Source: Oryzias latipes
Taxonomy: Eukaryota; Chordata; Actinopteri; Beloniformes; Adrianichthyidae
Assembly (NCBI RefSeq): GCF_002234675.1
Contig: NC_019859.2
Location: 3,813,240-3,877,239, forward strand
Reading direction: 5' to 3'
Length of the DNA stretch: 64,000 bases
The notes below the pieces were generated by a model, which did no database searches, was not told the origin of the DNA, and saw nothing but the letters and a program-made list of their open reading frames with translations. The first letter of the stretch is position 1; every line of letters begins with the position of its first letter. Shown in pieces: positions 13,961-26,750 of this stretch. Both the position numbers and the translations under genes were made by a program.

Positions 13961-15116
13961 AGGTTGGGCGATGTCCCCTAAATTGGCCGTTGACGATGTT
14001 TGCTGTCAACCATTGGGATGGACGATGATATCGTCGTGGGGGGGCTATTTTTAAATTTTTCGTTCTTATATAATTGCTATTTGTTATTTTACGTTATTAC
14101 TTTATTATTTTATTTCCCAACTAATGACTCATCCGCGATGATCCAGTATAAACTGAGGGAAGTGACTTTAACAAAAAAAGTAAAAAACAAAATAGAAAAG
14201 AAGTGGTCCGCTCCCGCACTTAATCAGTCAAGTGGACCGGCGGAGTGCGCGGACTTACAGCTTTGTGTTTGAGGGGAATAGGGGGGGGGGGGGGGGGGTG
14301 CTTTGTTACATGAGCGGTATGTGTGGGAGATTTAAGACTGCGATCCGTCCCGCAGCTCTACGGGTACGAGCTATCAAACTCAGAACCGGGTCTAAAAGTG
14401 TGTGTCTGAGCAGAGCTCGGATCGTCAGCACACACAGCGGTTTGAGCTTCAAAGCAGAAATGTCGCTCAGTCCTTAGAAACCGTTCAAACAATCACGTGG
14501 ATTTGTGTTTACAGTCGCGTCCCGACTAAATAAAGGCTGATGTTATTCCCACATGTTTACGTGCAGCCAGGATGCAGCGCCACCCAAAGCTAATGTTGTT
14601 AGCCCGTGTTAGCATAATCCTGGCTTCTTTCCGGCTCCGTTCAGAAAAAGCACTGACCACACGGATTCAAATTCAAATGATGAGCGAACAGGTGTTTCAT
14701 AATAACCGTAACATTATTAAAAGCACGTTTAGAAGATCGTCTCGTATATTACCGAGCTGACATGTCAATGTATATAGCCGCTCAGCGCTGTTTAACATAG
14801 TTTTGTATTGAATTGTTACATTCAATGAAGTTTGGTGGAAAAAAAAGCCGCTCGGCGGAACTTATATCCTCTTCCGGTTTGTCAAACCCTACTGCGCTGA
14901 GTTTATTATATTCTGAAAACATTTTTCTGGGCCCATGTACACGGTTGGATTCTAATCCGACCAATGATCCCATCAAGATATTTTGCACACGTAACTGCGG
15001 CTTATGGTGTCGACTCGCAACGTGGCGGGGGCGTGGCATCACGATGGTGTCTCTCCATCGGGATGTCACTCACCCATCACGATGGACGATGGTATCGTCC
15101 ATCGGCACAATCCTAA
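13961..15116. mobile_element. Probable hAT-like element with GTTGGGCGATG end
   Basis: The left end GGTTGGGCGATG and right end CATCGGCACAATCCTA are imperfect inverted repeats. Next to each end, the motif GATGGACGATG(A/G)TATCGTC recurs (14016 and 15081). Flanks CCATCAAG and ACATCAAG match at 7 of 8 positions. The GC content differs from the surroundings, and an 18-base G run lies at 14281-14298. Open frames of 90-120 codons inside do not resemble a transposase. Confidence 0.55.
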
Positions 15117-15179
15117 CATCAAGTGACATCATGAAAATGGAATTTACTCCTGCATGCGTGTTAAACATTTCGTGAAGTG

Positions 15180-15500
15180 TTCATAAGGATATTGTAAGAT
15201 ACATGTTTATGGGTGATGCTGTTGTACTAGACATACTGACTACACACAAATACCACATGCACGAGGTGTGCATGTGATATGTAAGTACCTGTAGGATGCC
15301 CACACAACCATGGTGATAGTGTAATATTCTAAATTCTAATAGTCAGGCTGCAACACCTGCATCTTACCTACTTTACCCTTACTCACCCTGACGTGGTAAT
15401 TAAGTGTTGGTTATGACCTGTCACTTGCAGCGTGTACGTAGAGAAAATGTGCACGAATATTTTCTATCAACTGGTTCACCGAGCAGCCGAGTCTACAGCC
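15180..15500 (+). repeat. Family E repeat, copy 1
   Basis: Contains CTTACTCACCCTGACGTGG, TAAGTGTTGGTTATGACCTGT and GTAGAGAAAATGTGCACGAA. These match, in reverse complement and with many changes, the stretch at 44815-44910. Limits are approximate and the family is not recognised. Confidence 0.45.
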
Positions 15501-16373
15501 TTAATATTTTGTGCTCCATACAGGTTTGCCCATTTTTTGCCTTGGATAGCCTGTATCCACCCATAAGGGCAGTTGGGACCAAAGCCCAATGTTTTCAAAT
15601 GTAAAGTTTCTTTTGCATCTGTCTGCTTTCAACATAAAGATGCGACTAAATTCAGGATGCATTATCAGTAATTTAAGAAAGTATTATTTTTGTTTGTAAT
15701 ATTGAATGATACAGTTTTGGACACTGGTTTGATTGATTTCATATTCATTACTGTAATATGGAATTGCATTGCAGCTTTTAGGGTTTTGCAGAAAAGGGAT
15801 CAGTAATTTCTAGCTTTTTATATTTTGTTTTTGTTTTTTTGCATTTAATTCATTTCTCAGACCAGACTTTTGTTGATAAGAAGTAAAATTATGGAGAAAG
15901 GCTGCTGGTCAAAGCTTGTACTCCTGCAGGAACACCTCTCAGTGTGGAATGGAGTGTCAGACTTGGACCTCAAAATAGACGCCAGTTCCAGCTCAGACTC
16001 CCAGCAACTGTGTGGTGTTTACAGGCAAACAGCTCCCACTGTGCCTGGTGACGACCTTTACCTTTTGGCACCCGGACACATCCTTACGCACACATGCAAA
16101 CACACTTGCTTTTGCAGATGCCAGCAGACATGATCAAACTTGTTACCCCGCTCAAGTTAGTCTGTCTGTCAAACCTCAATGATGCATTGAAGACATCTGA
16201 ATGTGTCCAGCAGACTGATGGACCAAAACCCCGGAAAATGCACCTGCTTGTTTTGTGATTTTATGTCTACTGCAAGGAGCTCCTCTCAGTCCACATAGAT
16301 CTCTGTGATCTATGATACTGCAATAAGTCAGGCGTCCACAGAAATGCCAAACTACACAAGAAGAGAAAAGAAA
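15501..16373. other. No gene seen
   Basis: No recognised feature. The 87-codon plus frame at 15870-16133 is probably chance. Confidence 0.5.
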
Positions 16374-16831
16374 TTGAATCGGTTAGTTCAAAAGGGGCCC
16401 AAGTCCAAGGGGTTTGTTTTTCCAGGAAATGATTTTAATTGCATAGCTTAAAGGGAGGCTACACAAATGATTAATACTTTACCCAGATTTAACACCAGTT
16501 CATAGCTTACAAATGCTATAATATGAAGCACCTCACTTTTATCATTTCAGAGGACTAGCAAAAGTAAAGTCTCTGGACTTGGGCCCTTCTTGAATTAAAC
16601 AGGGGCGCTGCCATAGAGGATAACTAGTGCTGCCATCTATGGGATAAAGCAAAACCCATGCAAGAGAGGCCCGCATACAGGAATTTTGCACTTAATGCAT
16701 TTTAAATGTCAAGCATAGTCAATACATTTGGCACATAATCAGATAGCTTTTCCATTGAAGACCATAAAACATTTAATATCTCTGTTTTGAAAAATTGTGG
16801 ACTTGGGCCCCTTTTGAACTAACCGATTCAA
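16374..16831. mobile_element. MITE with perfect 34-bp terminal inverted repeats
   Basis: 16374-16407 and 16798-16831 are exact reverse complements over 34 bp (outermost TTGAATCGGTTAG, containing GGGGCCCAAGTCCA). The 458-bp element has no coding capacity. A third, degenerate copy of the end (TGGACTTGGGCCCTTCTTGAA) lies inside at about 16576-16596. Target duplication is unclear, so the superfamily is not assigned. The perfect ends suggest a recent insertion. Confidence 0.85.
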
Positions 16832-17499
16832 TAACAAAACCAGATCTGAGCCACCTCAGGACCTCATAAATCAAAAATGTTTTTACTATCATTTTTTTTG
16901 TCCTTTAAATGAGAAAGCAAAAGTATTAATTTTGCTTTCTTGAGGGAGTGGGGATTGATTTTAGCCGTCCCTTCCCAGTGGAAAAACATCCGCAGACAAA
17001 ATTCCAACATCTTCTGATGTTCACACTGGTGCACAAACACCCACTCACTTTGTTCACCTCAAGAAGAAATGTGACAATTCCCCCGCCGGCGTCTTAACAG
17101 CTGCCTGAGTGTTGAGCCATAAATAAACAAGGTGACAAAGAGAGAGCGCAGTCACACAAAGACACTTATGCAGATGATCAAGGTCTTCAGAAGATCAGCT
17201 GAGAGACACATTTTTTCTGTTATCAGAAACAAAAAATTAATGGTGCGTGATATGATCATGTTAAAATCAAAATCATGTTTTTCAACACAAACGAGCTGCA
17301 TATCTTTGTTAAAAGGATCTTGACCTAAATAATACAAAGTTAAATCTTGATGTTAAAATGTCAAAATGTAATGTTAAATTTAAACAAACAAATCTAAATT
17401 TTAGATTCATATGTAATCTAAATGCAGAATTTTTTGTAAACGTTTGCCAAAATATTCAATGTAAAAGTTAAATGATTTTAATTATTTCTAAATTCTTTC
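16832..17499. other. No gene seen
   Basis: AT-rich spacer with nothing recognised. Confidence 0.55.
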
Positions 17500-17905
17500 C
17501 GTCCATCCATCAAATTCCGCTCATCCGCGACCGTGTCACAGGGGCAGAAGTCTAAGGAAAGATCCCAATACTTCCCTCTTTCCGCCCTCTTCCTCCAGCT
17601 CCTCTGGGGGGGCCACAAGGCGTTCTCAGCCCAGCCGAGAGACGTAGAGGGCCAGAGTTTAAAAAAATCTGAACTATGGGGAGGTCGCCGCGTAGCATCA
17701 ACCAATCAGGGACTCCGCTATGGGCACGTGACGTTTTCAGTGAATCAATTAGCGGGTAAAATACACATCCAATGCGAACGTCTTTGTCCTGAACTTCCAT
17801 CCATTTTCTTAACCCGCTGGGGTCACAGGAGGGTCTGAGCCCATCCCGGCTGCTGTTGGGCGAAGGCGGGATACATCCTGGACTGGTCACCAGCGTGTCG
17901 CAACT
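17500..17905. repeat. Two fragments of a common teleost interspersed repeat
   Basis: 17795-17900 (CCATCCATTTTCTTAACCCG, GGGTCACAGGAGGGTCTGAG, TTGGGCGAAGGCGGGATACA, GGTCACCAGCGTGTCGCAA) is a well-known high-copy fish repeat. 17500-17660 (CATCCATCAAATTCCGCTCA…CTGGGGGGGCCACAAGGCG) is a second, related or similarly GC-rich fragment. The ORFs here are shadows. Confidence 0.6.
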
Positions 17906-18329
17906 GCAGCCGCTTTCTGTCTCGTTATGTTGGCAAACAGACAGCCGCTGCTGGATGAGAAGGCTTCTTTCTCTGGCCTCCTGAACGTGGTGAAATTTTG
18001 ATTTGGTCGCCTAATTTTATTTTTGTTTTTATTTTCCCTGTCTCTGGTTAGTGCAGGACAGTGAGCCTTCAAACTGGGTCACAGAAACACAGCAGAAGCG
18101 GCTGTCATACAGACACAGCTCACTGAGCAAAATGTTCCAAATTTGATCCAAAAATGAAATCATTTGGTTGGGTGAAAGGCTGGTGCCCAGGAACCCTAGC
18201 TAGGTACGATTCCCAGGTAGAGCAATGAGCTCCAACCAGTAAGGGTCCTCGTGCAAGACCCTTTCACACTATTGACTAACAAAGTAGCCACCAAGGAACC
18301 TAAATCTAGGTCCTCCTGTACCTGTTCTC

Positions 18330-18745
18330 AAACTTATTTAGTATGGAGCAATCATACCATCCACTTCGCAGAAAAGCAGACCCAAAGTATGATGATTCCA
18401 CCCCCATGCTTCACAGTGAGGAAGGTGTTCTTCAGCGTTCTTCTTCTTTTAACCCTTGTGCTATCCTAGGCACATTACCATTGGGAGTTGGGTCATCTAG
18501 ACCCACTAGACAGTGCTCTGAGGCTTTTTTCTTCAATGATTTGTGATCTTCACTGGTGTCCATGGATTACATGAAATCTTTCCACCTTTATCCACCTTTG
18601 TCATGGTAGGGAGAACACGTCAATGTAAGGATGGGGTCATCTAAGATAGCACAAGTGTTAAACATAGCAAGTAGAATTTATACCAAAGATTTCCATTTTG
18701 GTCTGATCTGATCACATGACATTATCCCAATTCTCCTCTGGGTTA
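18330..18745 (-). pseudogene. Second Tc1-like transposase relic, split by a TTAA MITE
   Basis: On the minus strand the two flanks of the 18449-18661 MITE read NVMWSDQTKMEIFGINSTC (about 18735 to 18675), then [20 protein letters not shown] and FSAKWM (about 18448 to 18355). These are consecutive blocks of a Tc1-family transposase (W-DETK, TVKHGGG, LW-CF). Stops and the insertion make it dead. Its true ends are not clear; the stretch 18130-18330 may also belong to it. Confidence 0.8.
18449..18661. mobile_element. Family B MITE copy 2 (TTAA target site), nested in a Tc1 relic
   Basis: 213 bp with inverted ends TTAACCCTTGTGCTATC and GATAGCACAAGTGTTAA, flanked or ended on both sides by TTAA, the target site of piggyBac-type transposases. 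There is no coding capacity. It interrupts the Tc1 relic on the minus strand, so it inserted later than that element. Confidence 0.8.
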
Positions 18746-21650
18746 ACCGTATCGTGTGTGTCAGACTCCAGACCTTGAGATTTTGAATCCTGCTGTTTTT
18801 TCTCTCCAAAAATGTGACCTTATCAGCTGCTGATCACATGGATCAGCTGTGTTTTGCAAATAAAAAAGCTACAATGGCAGGTTAGCTGAAGGACACTGGA
18901 GTTTGACACCTGTGATCCATATGGGCCCCGGAAATCTTTGGATGTGGTTTTGTCTGTAAATAGCAGCTTAATTTTTCTTTGAAGTCGAAGGTTCCTCACT
19001 GACTCGTTTCTCCTCTAAGAAACTTTCCAAATACATTTATTGTTTGGTTTTTGTTAGCCTTTAAGAGTTGAGCTACCAACTTTGCGGTCCGAGCAGCTGC
19101 TTAAAGTCACGTGACGAGTCAGGACAGACGGACGTGGTGAACAGAATCCGGTAGTTTTTGCAATTAAAACCTTTAGTATCAGAAAATAAAGAAAACCTAA
19201 ATAATCGAAGTTAGTGAGTGCATTTTTTCCCTGCAAGCCAGATACGTGTTGAACTTATATTAATTCTTACTGTTTGCACCATCATACAGATAAATTATTT
19301 ACAATGTGTTCAGTTTTTACATTCTGTCCTCTCATGGTTGATAAACTAAACACACCCCTCTACTTTTTCAGATGGAGAACCTGCAGAACTGATGACTGAC
19401 TAATACTTTTTTACCCATCTGTACATTTCCCAAGTGGATTAAAATTACTCTTGTCCATTTTATGTTAGCAAAAAAAAAAAAGGTTTCCTAGCTAAGGACT
19501 GTAAATTCACAAAGGTTTATTTTTATTAGCAGTCCCTAATGTGGAGTTACAGGTATGGAGGCTTTTTAAACCTCTTACGTTTTTAAGTTAGTAATTTGTG
19601 TTGTACTTGGACATTTGGTCTTGAAAATAAATTCTATTCTATTCTGAGTAAATTGTTGCTGTGTAAACCTGTATTTCGGTTGGCCTGAGAATTAGGTCAT
19701 ACTGGCAATTTGTTGCTCAAATAAATCATTAGAACATTTTGCTTTATTCATTTTTATGTATTGAATAGAATACTGTGCATTTGCAAGCCTCTGATCAGAT
19801 ACTAAGGATGTGTCACATCCACTCTTAAAAGCGAATGATGCAAATGTGACAAAATAAAGACCAACTATCCCCAGGCATTGTAAGAGGAGAAAAACAAGAT
19901 TTTTACCACCAAAGAAAACGGGAAATAGACCAGAGTTCAATCACATGTCGTACCGTGAGTCTCAGGTGTCATTCAGACCTTGCTCTGATTGAAAATGTTG
20001 ACTGTTTCAATGCTTATGAGAAGCTGTGGTCCACCGCAAACCTGTAGTTACACTGTTCAGACAACGTATTATCACCTCTTTAGATACAAAACTCTGTGGA
20101 GACTTTCACTGAGATTTTAGTTCACCTGCACAGGTGCTTCTATAGTTGTATTTTTGTTTTTTTTGAGTAAGTTGCATAGCCCCCAAAATCAAATTATTTC
20201 TGCAAAATGTGCTACACGATTAGTAATAAAGGGGGAAGCCTTAAACCAGAGCTGAGTAAACATGTGGGTCTTGCACAGAAAGCGGCTTTCTCAAGCTGGA
20301 ATCATGTGTGGACGAAGAGGACTGTTCTTCATCTCCTAAGTCTCCTCGGTGTGGGACCTGGCTCTCGTCAGATCATCGTCTCTCTCACAGACATCTCGCT
20401 GTGCCAAATCTTTGTGTTCCTGTTTGCTCAGATAAGAGGCTGGGTTTGAAGCAGCTCTGCCTCCTTCTGCACCATCCATCTTCTTTATCTGATTTGTCTA
20501 TTTTCCTTTTTTCACATCTTTAACATTTACTCCACGAGCATCTCTGAGCTGCTTTTTTTTTAAAGCAGGATTGTCACAACTTCAAAACTGATAATAATGC
20601 GAGCATAAAAAAACAAAAATACAGATATAGTCTAAAAAGGTGTTGTATTCATATAGCTAGATTTCCTTTTTTTTCTATCCTTGCAGGAAACAGCAAAACC
20701 GTTTCCTGGCTGTTTTGCCGTTGTATCTTTAGTGGGAGGATTCTGCAGTTTAGCTTGTTTTTTTGTTCATGTTCTGTCCCCTGTCAGTCTCTGCAGGTTC
20801 ACATTGATCGTCCACAGCTATCTTCATTTCTGTTAATTGTCCTTGGTGTAAAGCCGTGTTTGCTTTCATGTCCTTGTATCTCTTTTGTTCCTTTCATTTT
20901 TTTTTTTTTTTTTTTTTTTTAACCGTTTTTGGCCTCCTGCATTTCTGGACCTTCACCACCAGATCTTTACATCTAATTGTTCATTTGCTTTCATTCTATT
21001 ATTGTCCTTTTAATGTTGAATTGTTTTATTTGCTGCTTTTGCTCCTCTAAAGAAACAGTATAGCTGTGATTAAAACCAGATTTGAAAGATTTTAATTTTA
21101 TAAAAAATAACAATGCCGTAATAATAATCACGTGTACATTTAATTAGTTTTTTCTTTTAACTTAAAACTTCTTGTCTTAATCTTTTTTCTTTCATATTTT
21201 CAAAGCTAAATTGTGAAATTTTCATATAGAATCCCTGCTTGCTCATTAATTTCCTCACTAATTTCCATGTTGGATGTTCTCCTTCGCTCTGTCTCTTTCA
21301 TTTTCCTTTTCATCCCTCTCCCTCTTTTCAAACTTTGTGACCTACTTTTTCATCCCTTTGAAAACTGTCTGGCGAGATTTGGATGAAAGTTGTTGAGGGT
21401 GTGGGAGACGACGGAGCGCCGAGCAGAAGAGGCTAGTGAAGGCTTGCCCCTTTATCTTTCTGCCCAGACCTTCATCATAGTTTGGACCTTTCCTTCTTCT
21501 GTGCTGCATTTGAGACAAACTCAACTGAAGCACTGTAAAGAAAATGGTTTAATGTGACAAACCAGTTTGAAAAGTGTGACTGTATAGGTCACAGAGATTC
21601 CCTTTGTATGCAGTTTAGGAAATGAATGCATTTTTGATTTATTTCCATCT
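18746..21650. other. No gene seen
   Basis: Contains a CACGTGAC E-box-like site (19108-19116) and T-rich tracts. The 80-codon frames at 20207-20523 overlap in two frames and lack similarity. Nothing supportable. Confidence 0.5.
20897..20920. repeat. 24-base poly(T) tract
   Basis: Uninterrupted T run. It may be the tail of an old retrotransposed copy on the minus strand, but no body is recognisable. Confidence 0.8.
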
Positions 21651-22045
21651 TAAAGACCCACTCTGATGAATCATGATGTTTTTGCTATATTTAACGTGAT
21701 TGTAGTTTTTTTCTGATAATGGAGGACAGATATAAAATAAAACGAAGCTTAAAATTACATTTGTAAGTATTTCTATATTTAAATCATTTGAAATCATGGG
21801 CAGATGAAAAAAAATGCTGTTTTCAAAAAAGTTTGTAGTGTTACGTAAAACCTACAAGCGGCAGCCCACAAGCTTGTAGATTCCAATATAACATTGTTGT
21901 TGCACTGGTAATGTTAGGTTGGGAGTGTGAGGGGCTCTAAGCTATTGGAAGCTATTGGGACAGAGTGTAAACAAAGAGCTCTCAGAAACAGGGTGGGGTT
22001 GTTGCTCCACGCCAACAGTCCCGCCCAGAACTTCAGTCATGGCTT
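21651..22045 (-). repeat. Family A repeat, copy 3
   Basis: Starts TAAAGACCCACTCTGATGA. Landmarks include GGGAGTGTGAGGGGC, ACAAAGAGCTCTCAG and CAACAGTCCCGCCCA. The right end is missing. Confidence 0.75.
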
Positions 22046-24464
22046 AGAAACCAACAGATGCACTTTTCTGCTTGGGGAGGAGAGATTTTGGAACATCTGA
22101 AACTAACCTGTTCACAACAAGAGGGCCACTTCCAGACAGAATGGTTTTTAGTGTTGGTGTCAAACCACTGATGATTAGATACCAGGGACCAAGAATGGCC
22201 ATGGAAAATCCATCCATCACACAAGTAATCAGAAATTTAGATATAACTTTGGCCAAACTTTTCTTCTTGACAGCAAATCAAAATAAAGAATTCAAAGGAA
22301 AAATGGGGAGAACGTTATAAAGATTTTTAGATGGAGTGAAGTATAGCTGGTGAAACAGCAATCTGCTTTGCATTATTAAGAAAATGTGTTGCTACAAAAA
22401 TAAAATAAAAAAATGAAAATCTATTTTCATGCATGTCGGCTGAATGCATTTAGCTCCTTCCTTGGTGTCATCCTCTTGTGCCACTCTGTCAAAAATTTAC
22501 TGGCCACCTTTTCTGCCCCAAGTAAACTTTCTAGATCTGCCCTTGGTCTGCAGCCAGTGGTAACTACATAGTGTCTCACAGCCATGAATCAGAAATGTAG
22601 CTTTCAGCAGTAGGGATACCTGCAAGTGCTGTCTATGTCCTGCCCAAACAAGGACCGGCTGACATGCTTTTCACCACCAGATGTGCATAGGTTGATGTGA
22701 TTGTTACCTTTGGGTAGTTGAAGTGCTCAGGGTTGAATACATTGCTGGATAAATCCTTCCCTTCATTATTTTGGAGCTGTTCGACTAAAAGAAGAACATG
22801 CTAGATGCATGCGTTTTCCTAGAAACACTGTTACATGGAGACATGCTGACACAGACTCCCAAATCGATCAACCGATAGATCAACAATTCAGTGAGTCAAG
22901 GAGGGACATAACAAGTCTTGCAACTTGCTGACCGGTCAAAGAGCAAATCACTGATTCCTTATGCTAGAGACAACAAAAACGTGAAAGTCCCAAACAAAAG
23001 GATTATATTTTCCACTGAAAATGACTAAAATTTTAAGTAGTTGAAATAGATCAACTTTGTCTGCAATGGTCCTATAAGTCCATCTATAAGTGCATCTTCT
23101 GCCACCTAACATCAATAACAGCTAAAGACAGAACAGCTAAGTCTTGCTTATGTTTGGATGTGCTTCATAGACTCCTGTTTGTTTTTTTTCTTTTTCCAAT
23201 TTGTTTTTTTTTTTTTACAAAGTATCAATGAATGTTAAAAGTCAAAGTGTGTTACAAAAATGACCAACTGTCTGATAAACATTCTGGCTCATTTGGGATG
23301 CTCTGAAGAAATAGTCAAATTATTAACATACTGCTGAGACACCAATAGTTGGTTCTTTGACTTTCCAAGGTTGCATGTTTATAATTAAATGAAATACAGT
23401 TTGCAAAATAAATGCAGATAAAACAAATTGAGCAAAAGATCTTTGAAGAGATTGTAAAACCCACAGCCCGGAGTAGCATGCATTGTCAATCAGGTGTGGT
23501 TAGCTGTAGTAAATAAAGGCGTGTCACTTTGTCAGTGTGTGTTGTTACGCTGCAGCTCTGCTCTCTCTTCCTGTTGTGGATGCTGTTGCTCGGCTCAGCA
23601 GACAGTCGTTTTACTACAGGAAGTGAGACGGGTTGGGGTGGATGTTTTTCTTCATACCACCGCGTGACAGAAAGCTGAAGTCATCACAACCAAGACGGAA
23701 GCAGGCGTTTGGTTTGCCTTGTATTGTCCTTTTACCTCCTTCATAAACAGAGCTCCCATGCTGAGTCGGTAAAGGTTAAATTTGTTGCACCAAGTCATTA
23801 CATTAAGCCCTGAATTAGTGAGCAGATACCCAATAATCACTGCCCAGGGATAATAACAATATATTATTATTGTTATTATTATATTATTAAATAAGTCATT
23901 TGTCCCGTTGTTTTGTCAAGTAATCAAACATGGGAAGGCCGTACTTCATTCTTGTATCTAGAGGCACCAACATTCCCTAAATGTGTGCGATTAGAATAAA
24001 AGTTAATAATTCAGAACTGAATTAAAAAAGGGCTTTTATTCTGTAAATGGTGAAACCACACATTGAGGAAAACAGGAAAAGCTTATTTTTGGGGGCTAAA
24101 TTCTCTCTGCAACCTTTCAGACACTCCGGGATCTCCGAGCTGACTGACTGGGATTAGTTTCACCAGCGTCTTTGCTCAGCATTATCCTGTGTAGTCCAGC
24201 TTGGATTACCTCCTCAAAAGGTCACGCTGAGGTGAGAGTGTAGTGCTTTGGAGGTGTCCATGGATGCCGGTAGCTGCATGTGTCCTTTTTTAACACAGAT
24301 CAGAGGTCATCTGCAGCCAGAGAAGACAGATCTGTCCGTCTTTGGACTGGGCAAGTTACCAGCGGACAACATTTGGTGAGAACCTAACAGGAATTTTTTT
24401 TTTAAAGAGAAAGACGGAATGAAAAATCATCCTTTATCTTCAGCGTTTGCCTTCAATTTGCTGT
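22046..24464. other. No gene seen
   Basis: Mostly unique-looking DNA. The 22430-22760 stretch has more even composition than its surroundings but no open frame of note. 23510-23640 is moderately GC-rich. Neither can be assigned. Confidence 0.5.
23848..23892. repeat. (TTA)n-type microsatellite
   Basis: Interrupted run of ATT/TTA units within AT-rich DNA. Confidence 0.8.
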
Positions 24465-24985
24465 TGACCTCTAATGCTACATTCACACTTGGCTCAGAAA
24501 TGCTTTCAGGCACCTGCTTCCAATTCAAAGTCTATGTAAACGTCCGCATATGCACGTTTCGAGTTGCTGCGTTCAAAGAATTTACGTTCAGGGTCACTAC
24601 GCAAGTTTATAAGTCAGTTTTCAGGCTGTACATACAAAACGTGGAGCCATCGAACACACACTGAAAGTTAGACCAGCTGAGCTTTGGCCAGTCACAGATT
24701 CGGATTTGGTAGTGAGATTTGGGTGGCATCGTTTTTTAAAAAGCGGAAGTGACAACCATTTGAAAACGAATCATGCGGTTTTTGGATTTCTATGACACCA
24801 AGTCTTTCATAGAGCTGCGAACGAAAAACCCCGGAGCAACATTCACAATATTTACACCACTTCAACAGTTCATACCAAGCCTCTTCCAACTGTGGGCACA
24901 TGCACTAGTATCAGGTAGCGACGGTCCAGTGTGAACACCATATGCTAAAAGCACATTCAAAAACCCATGTTCACAGCGTTCTTGA
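24465..24985 (+). repeat. Family D repeat, copy 1
   Basis: Starts TAATGCTACATTCACACTTGG and has CCAGTGTGAACACCATATG near the right end, giving short inverted ends. Shares AAAGTTAGACCAG, TTTGGCCAGTCACAGATTCGG, ACACCAAGTCTTTCATAGAG and CCAAGCCTCTTCCAACTGTG with the copy at 48000. No gene seen. Confidence 0.7.
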
Positions 24986-26750
24986 ACACACCATATGTGT
25001 GTAAGTAGCATAACACTGTGGAAAGCAGCTTCAGGACTAACACTGCTGAGATCCAGTCGTGTTGTAAGAATCTGCACAGACAGCAGTGTTTGGAAAAGGA
25101 GCAGCATGGAGGCCTTTGTGGCCTAAAAGGTCTACAGGCCTGCAGAGGAGAGTCAGTGCAAATAATAAAATCCTTTTCTAAAACATGAGAACAGGAAGCC
25201 ATCAAATACCTGGAAAAGTACTGATATTAGGCATTTATTTATTGAATGAGACACATTAAAGTTATTTGTTCATTGGCTTTAAATTACTTCTTTAATAAGA
25301 ATACTATTTTCTAAAAGAAAGTTTCTTCACATAGAAATTAAAATGCAGGTTTTTCTTTTTTTGAACTTTCCAATTAAGGTTTCATTTAAATGTCCTTGAA
25401 GTTAAACCTTTTTAACTCTAGAGCAAAAAGACACAGAGTATTCTTTTCTTCTGTTCAAACTATGACTTCAGTCAAGATTAATTATTTTGGTCATTTCTGG
25501 ATTTATTTTTTGTATCAAACATCATATATTGCTTTAAAAAGAATTATTGTTGTGGTTTTTGTTTAGTTGTGTTAAATAATTTGTCTTGAATGTGAGCTAT
25601 GCTGCATCCCAGAAATAAGACCTAATGACACATCATAACACGTCTTAGGTCACGATTTCAACAGAAGCCTTCAGAGTTGTTGTTCTCTCGGTTTTTTACT
25701 TTCACTCACAGTGGAGGAAGTGAGACTCACGGGGGAGGAAATGAGAGTATTTTGAGGTAAGTTGGTGACATCAGTCTAACCGTTACTGGACTTTCCCGCC
25801 TTTTTTTCGCTTGTAGGACAGGAGTGACCTGACTTTCAGGGTTATTCTGCACTTTGAGATGTGCTGCACAAGAGGAAGGAAATCTCCAGCATCGCTAGCA
25901 GATAACAGTGTGGCTCACTTCTCTTGAATTCCTACAAAGTCGAAACAGAAAAAAATAACTCATTTATATTAAATAAATAGAGTAAAAGAAGAGAAAAACA
26001 AAAAGGACCGCCAAAATAAAACCTAACACTGATAGATTTGCTTCTTCCTACTGCTTTTCAATCACTTAATCGAACTGTTTTCGACAATCATTGCATGCAA
26101 TGGATTCAATGTGATGCATGTTTGTACTGTATGTATACGCACAAATATGTCTATTTTTGATTTGGAGCAATTAGAATGTCAAGAAGATCAAGAAGCATAA
26201 TTTTCTTTCATTTATTTTGTAATCGTGAATTAATACTTTAAAAAGCTTTAATATATTGATAGAATTTAATTGTCTTTTTCTCCTTTTTTGCAACCAATCA
26301 ATCAAACTTACAAGGATTTAAATCCTAAATAAAAAACAGATTTAAAAAAATCTGAAAGAAAATAAAAAAAATTACAAAAAAATTAACATCACACTGATCT
26401 TTAATGATTGTCAGAATCCAATTGTCTCTGCGTTTTGTAGTATTTATTGAGGTTATTTTTATGTATTTATTTTTAATAGATTGATATGATCCTCTCTGTT
26501 CAGGTGAGTTAAAAGCAGCTTTTATTCTGCAGATGACAAGAAATCCAAATCTCCATGCACCCTGGTACATCATTCTACACGCCATTATTCATTGGGCCTT
26601 CACTTGAAACCAACGGCTAAATAACCCTATTTTTCTTCTCAACCAAAAACCTGTTTGGCTTCATGGATGTTTCTTTATATTCTAGACAGTTTCCTCCTCC
26701 ACCCACTTCTACACCTGGACCAATGCTTTGTCATGGTGTGACCTTTGACC
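24986..26750. other. No gene seen
   Basis: AT-rich, no recognised gene or repeat. Confidence 0.55.
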
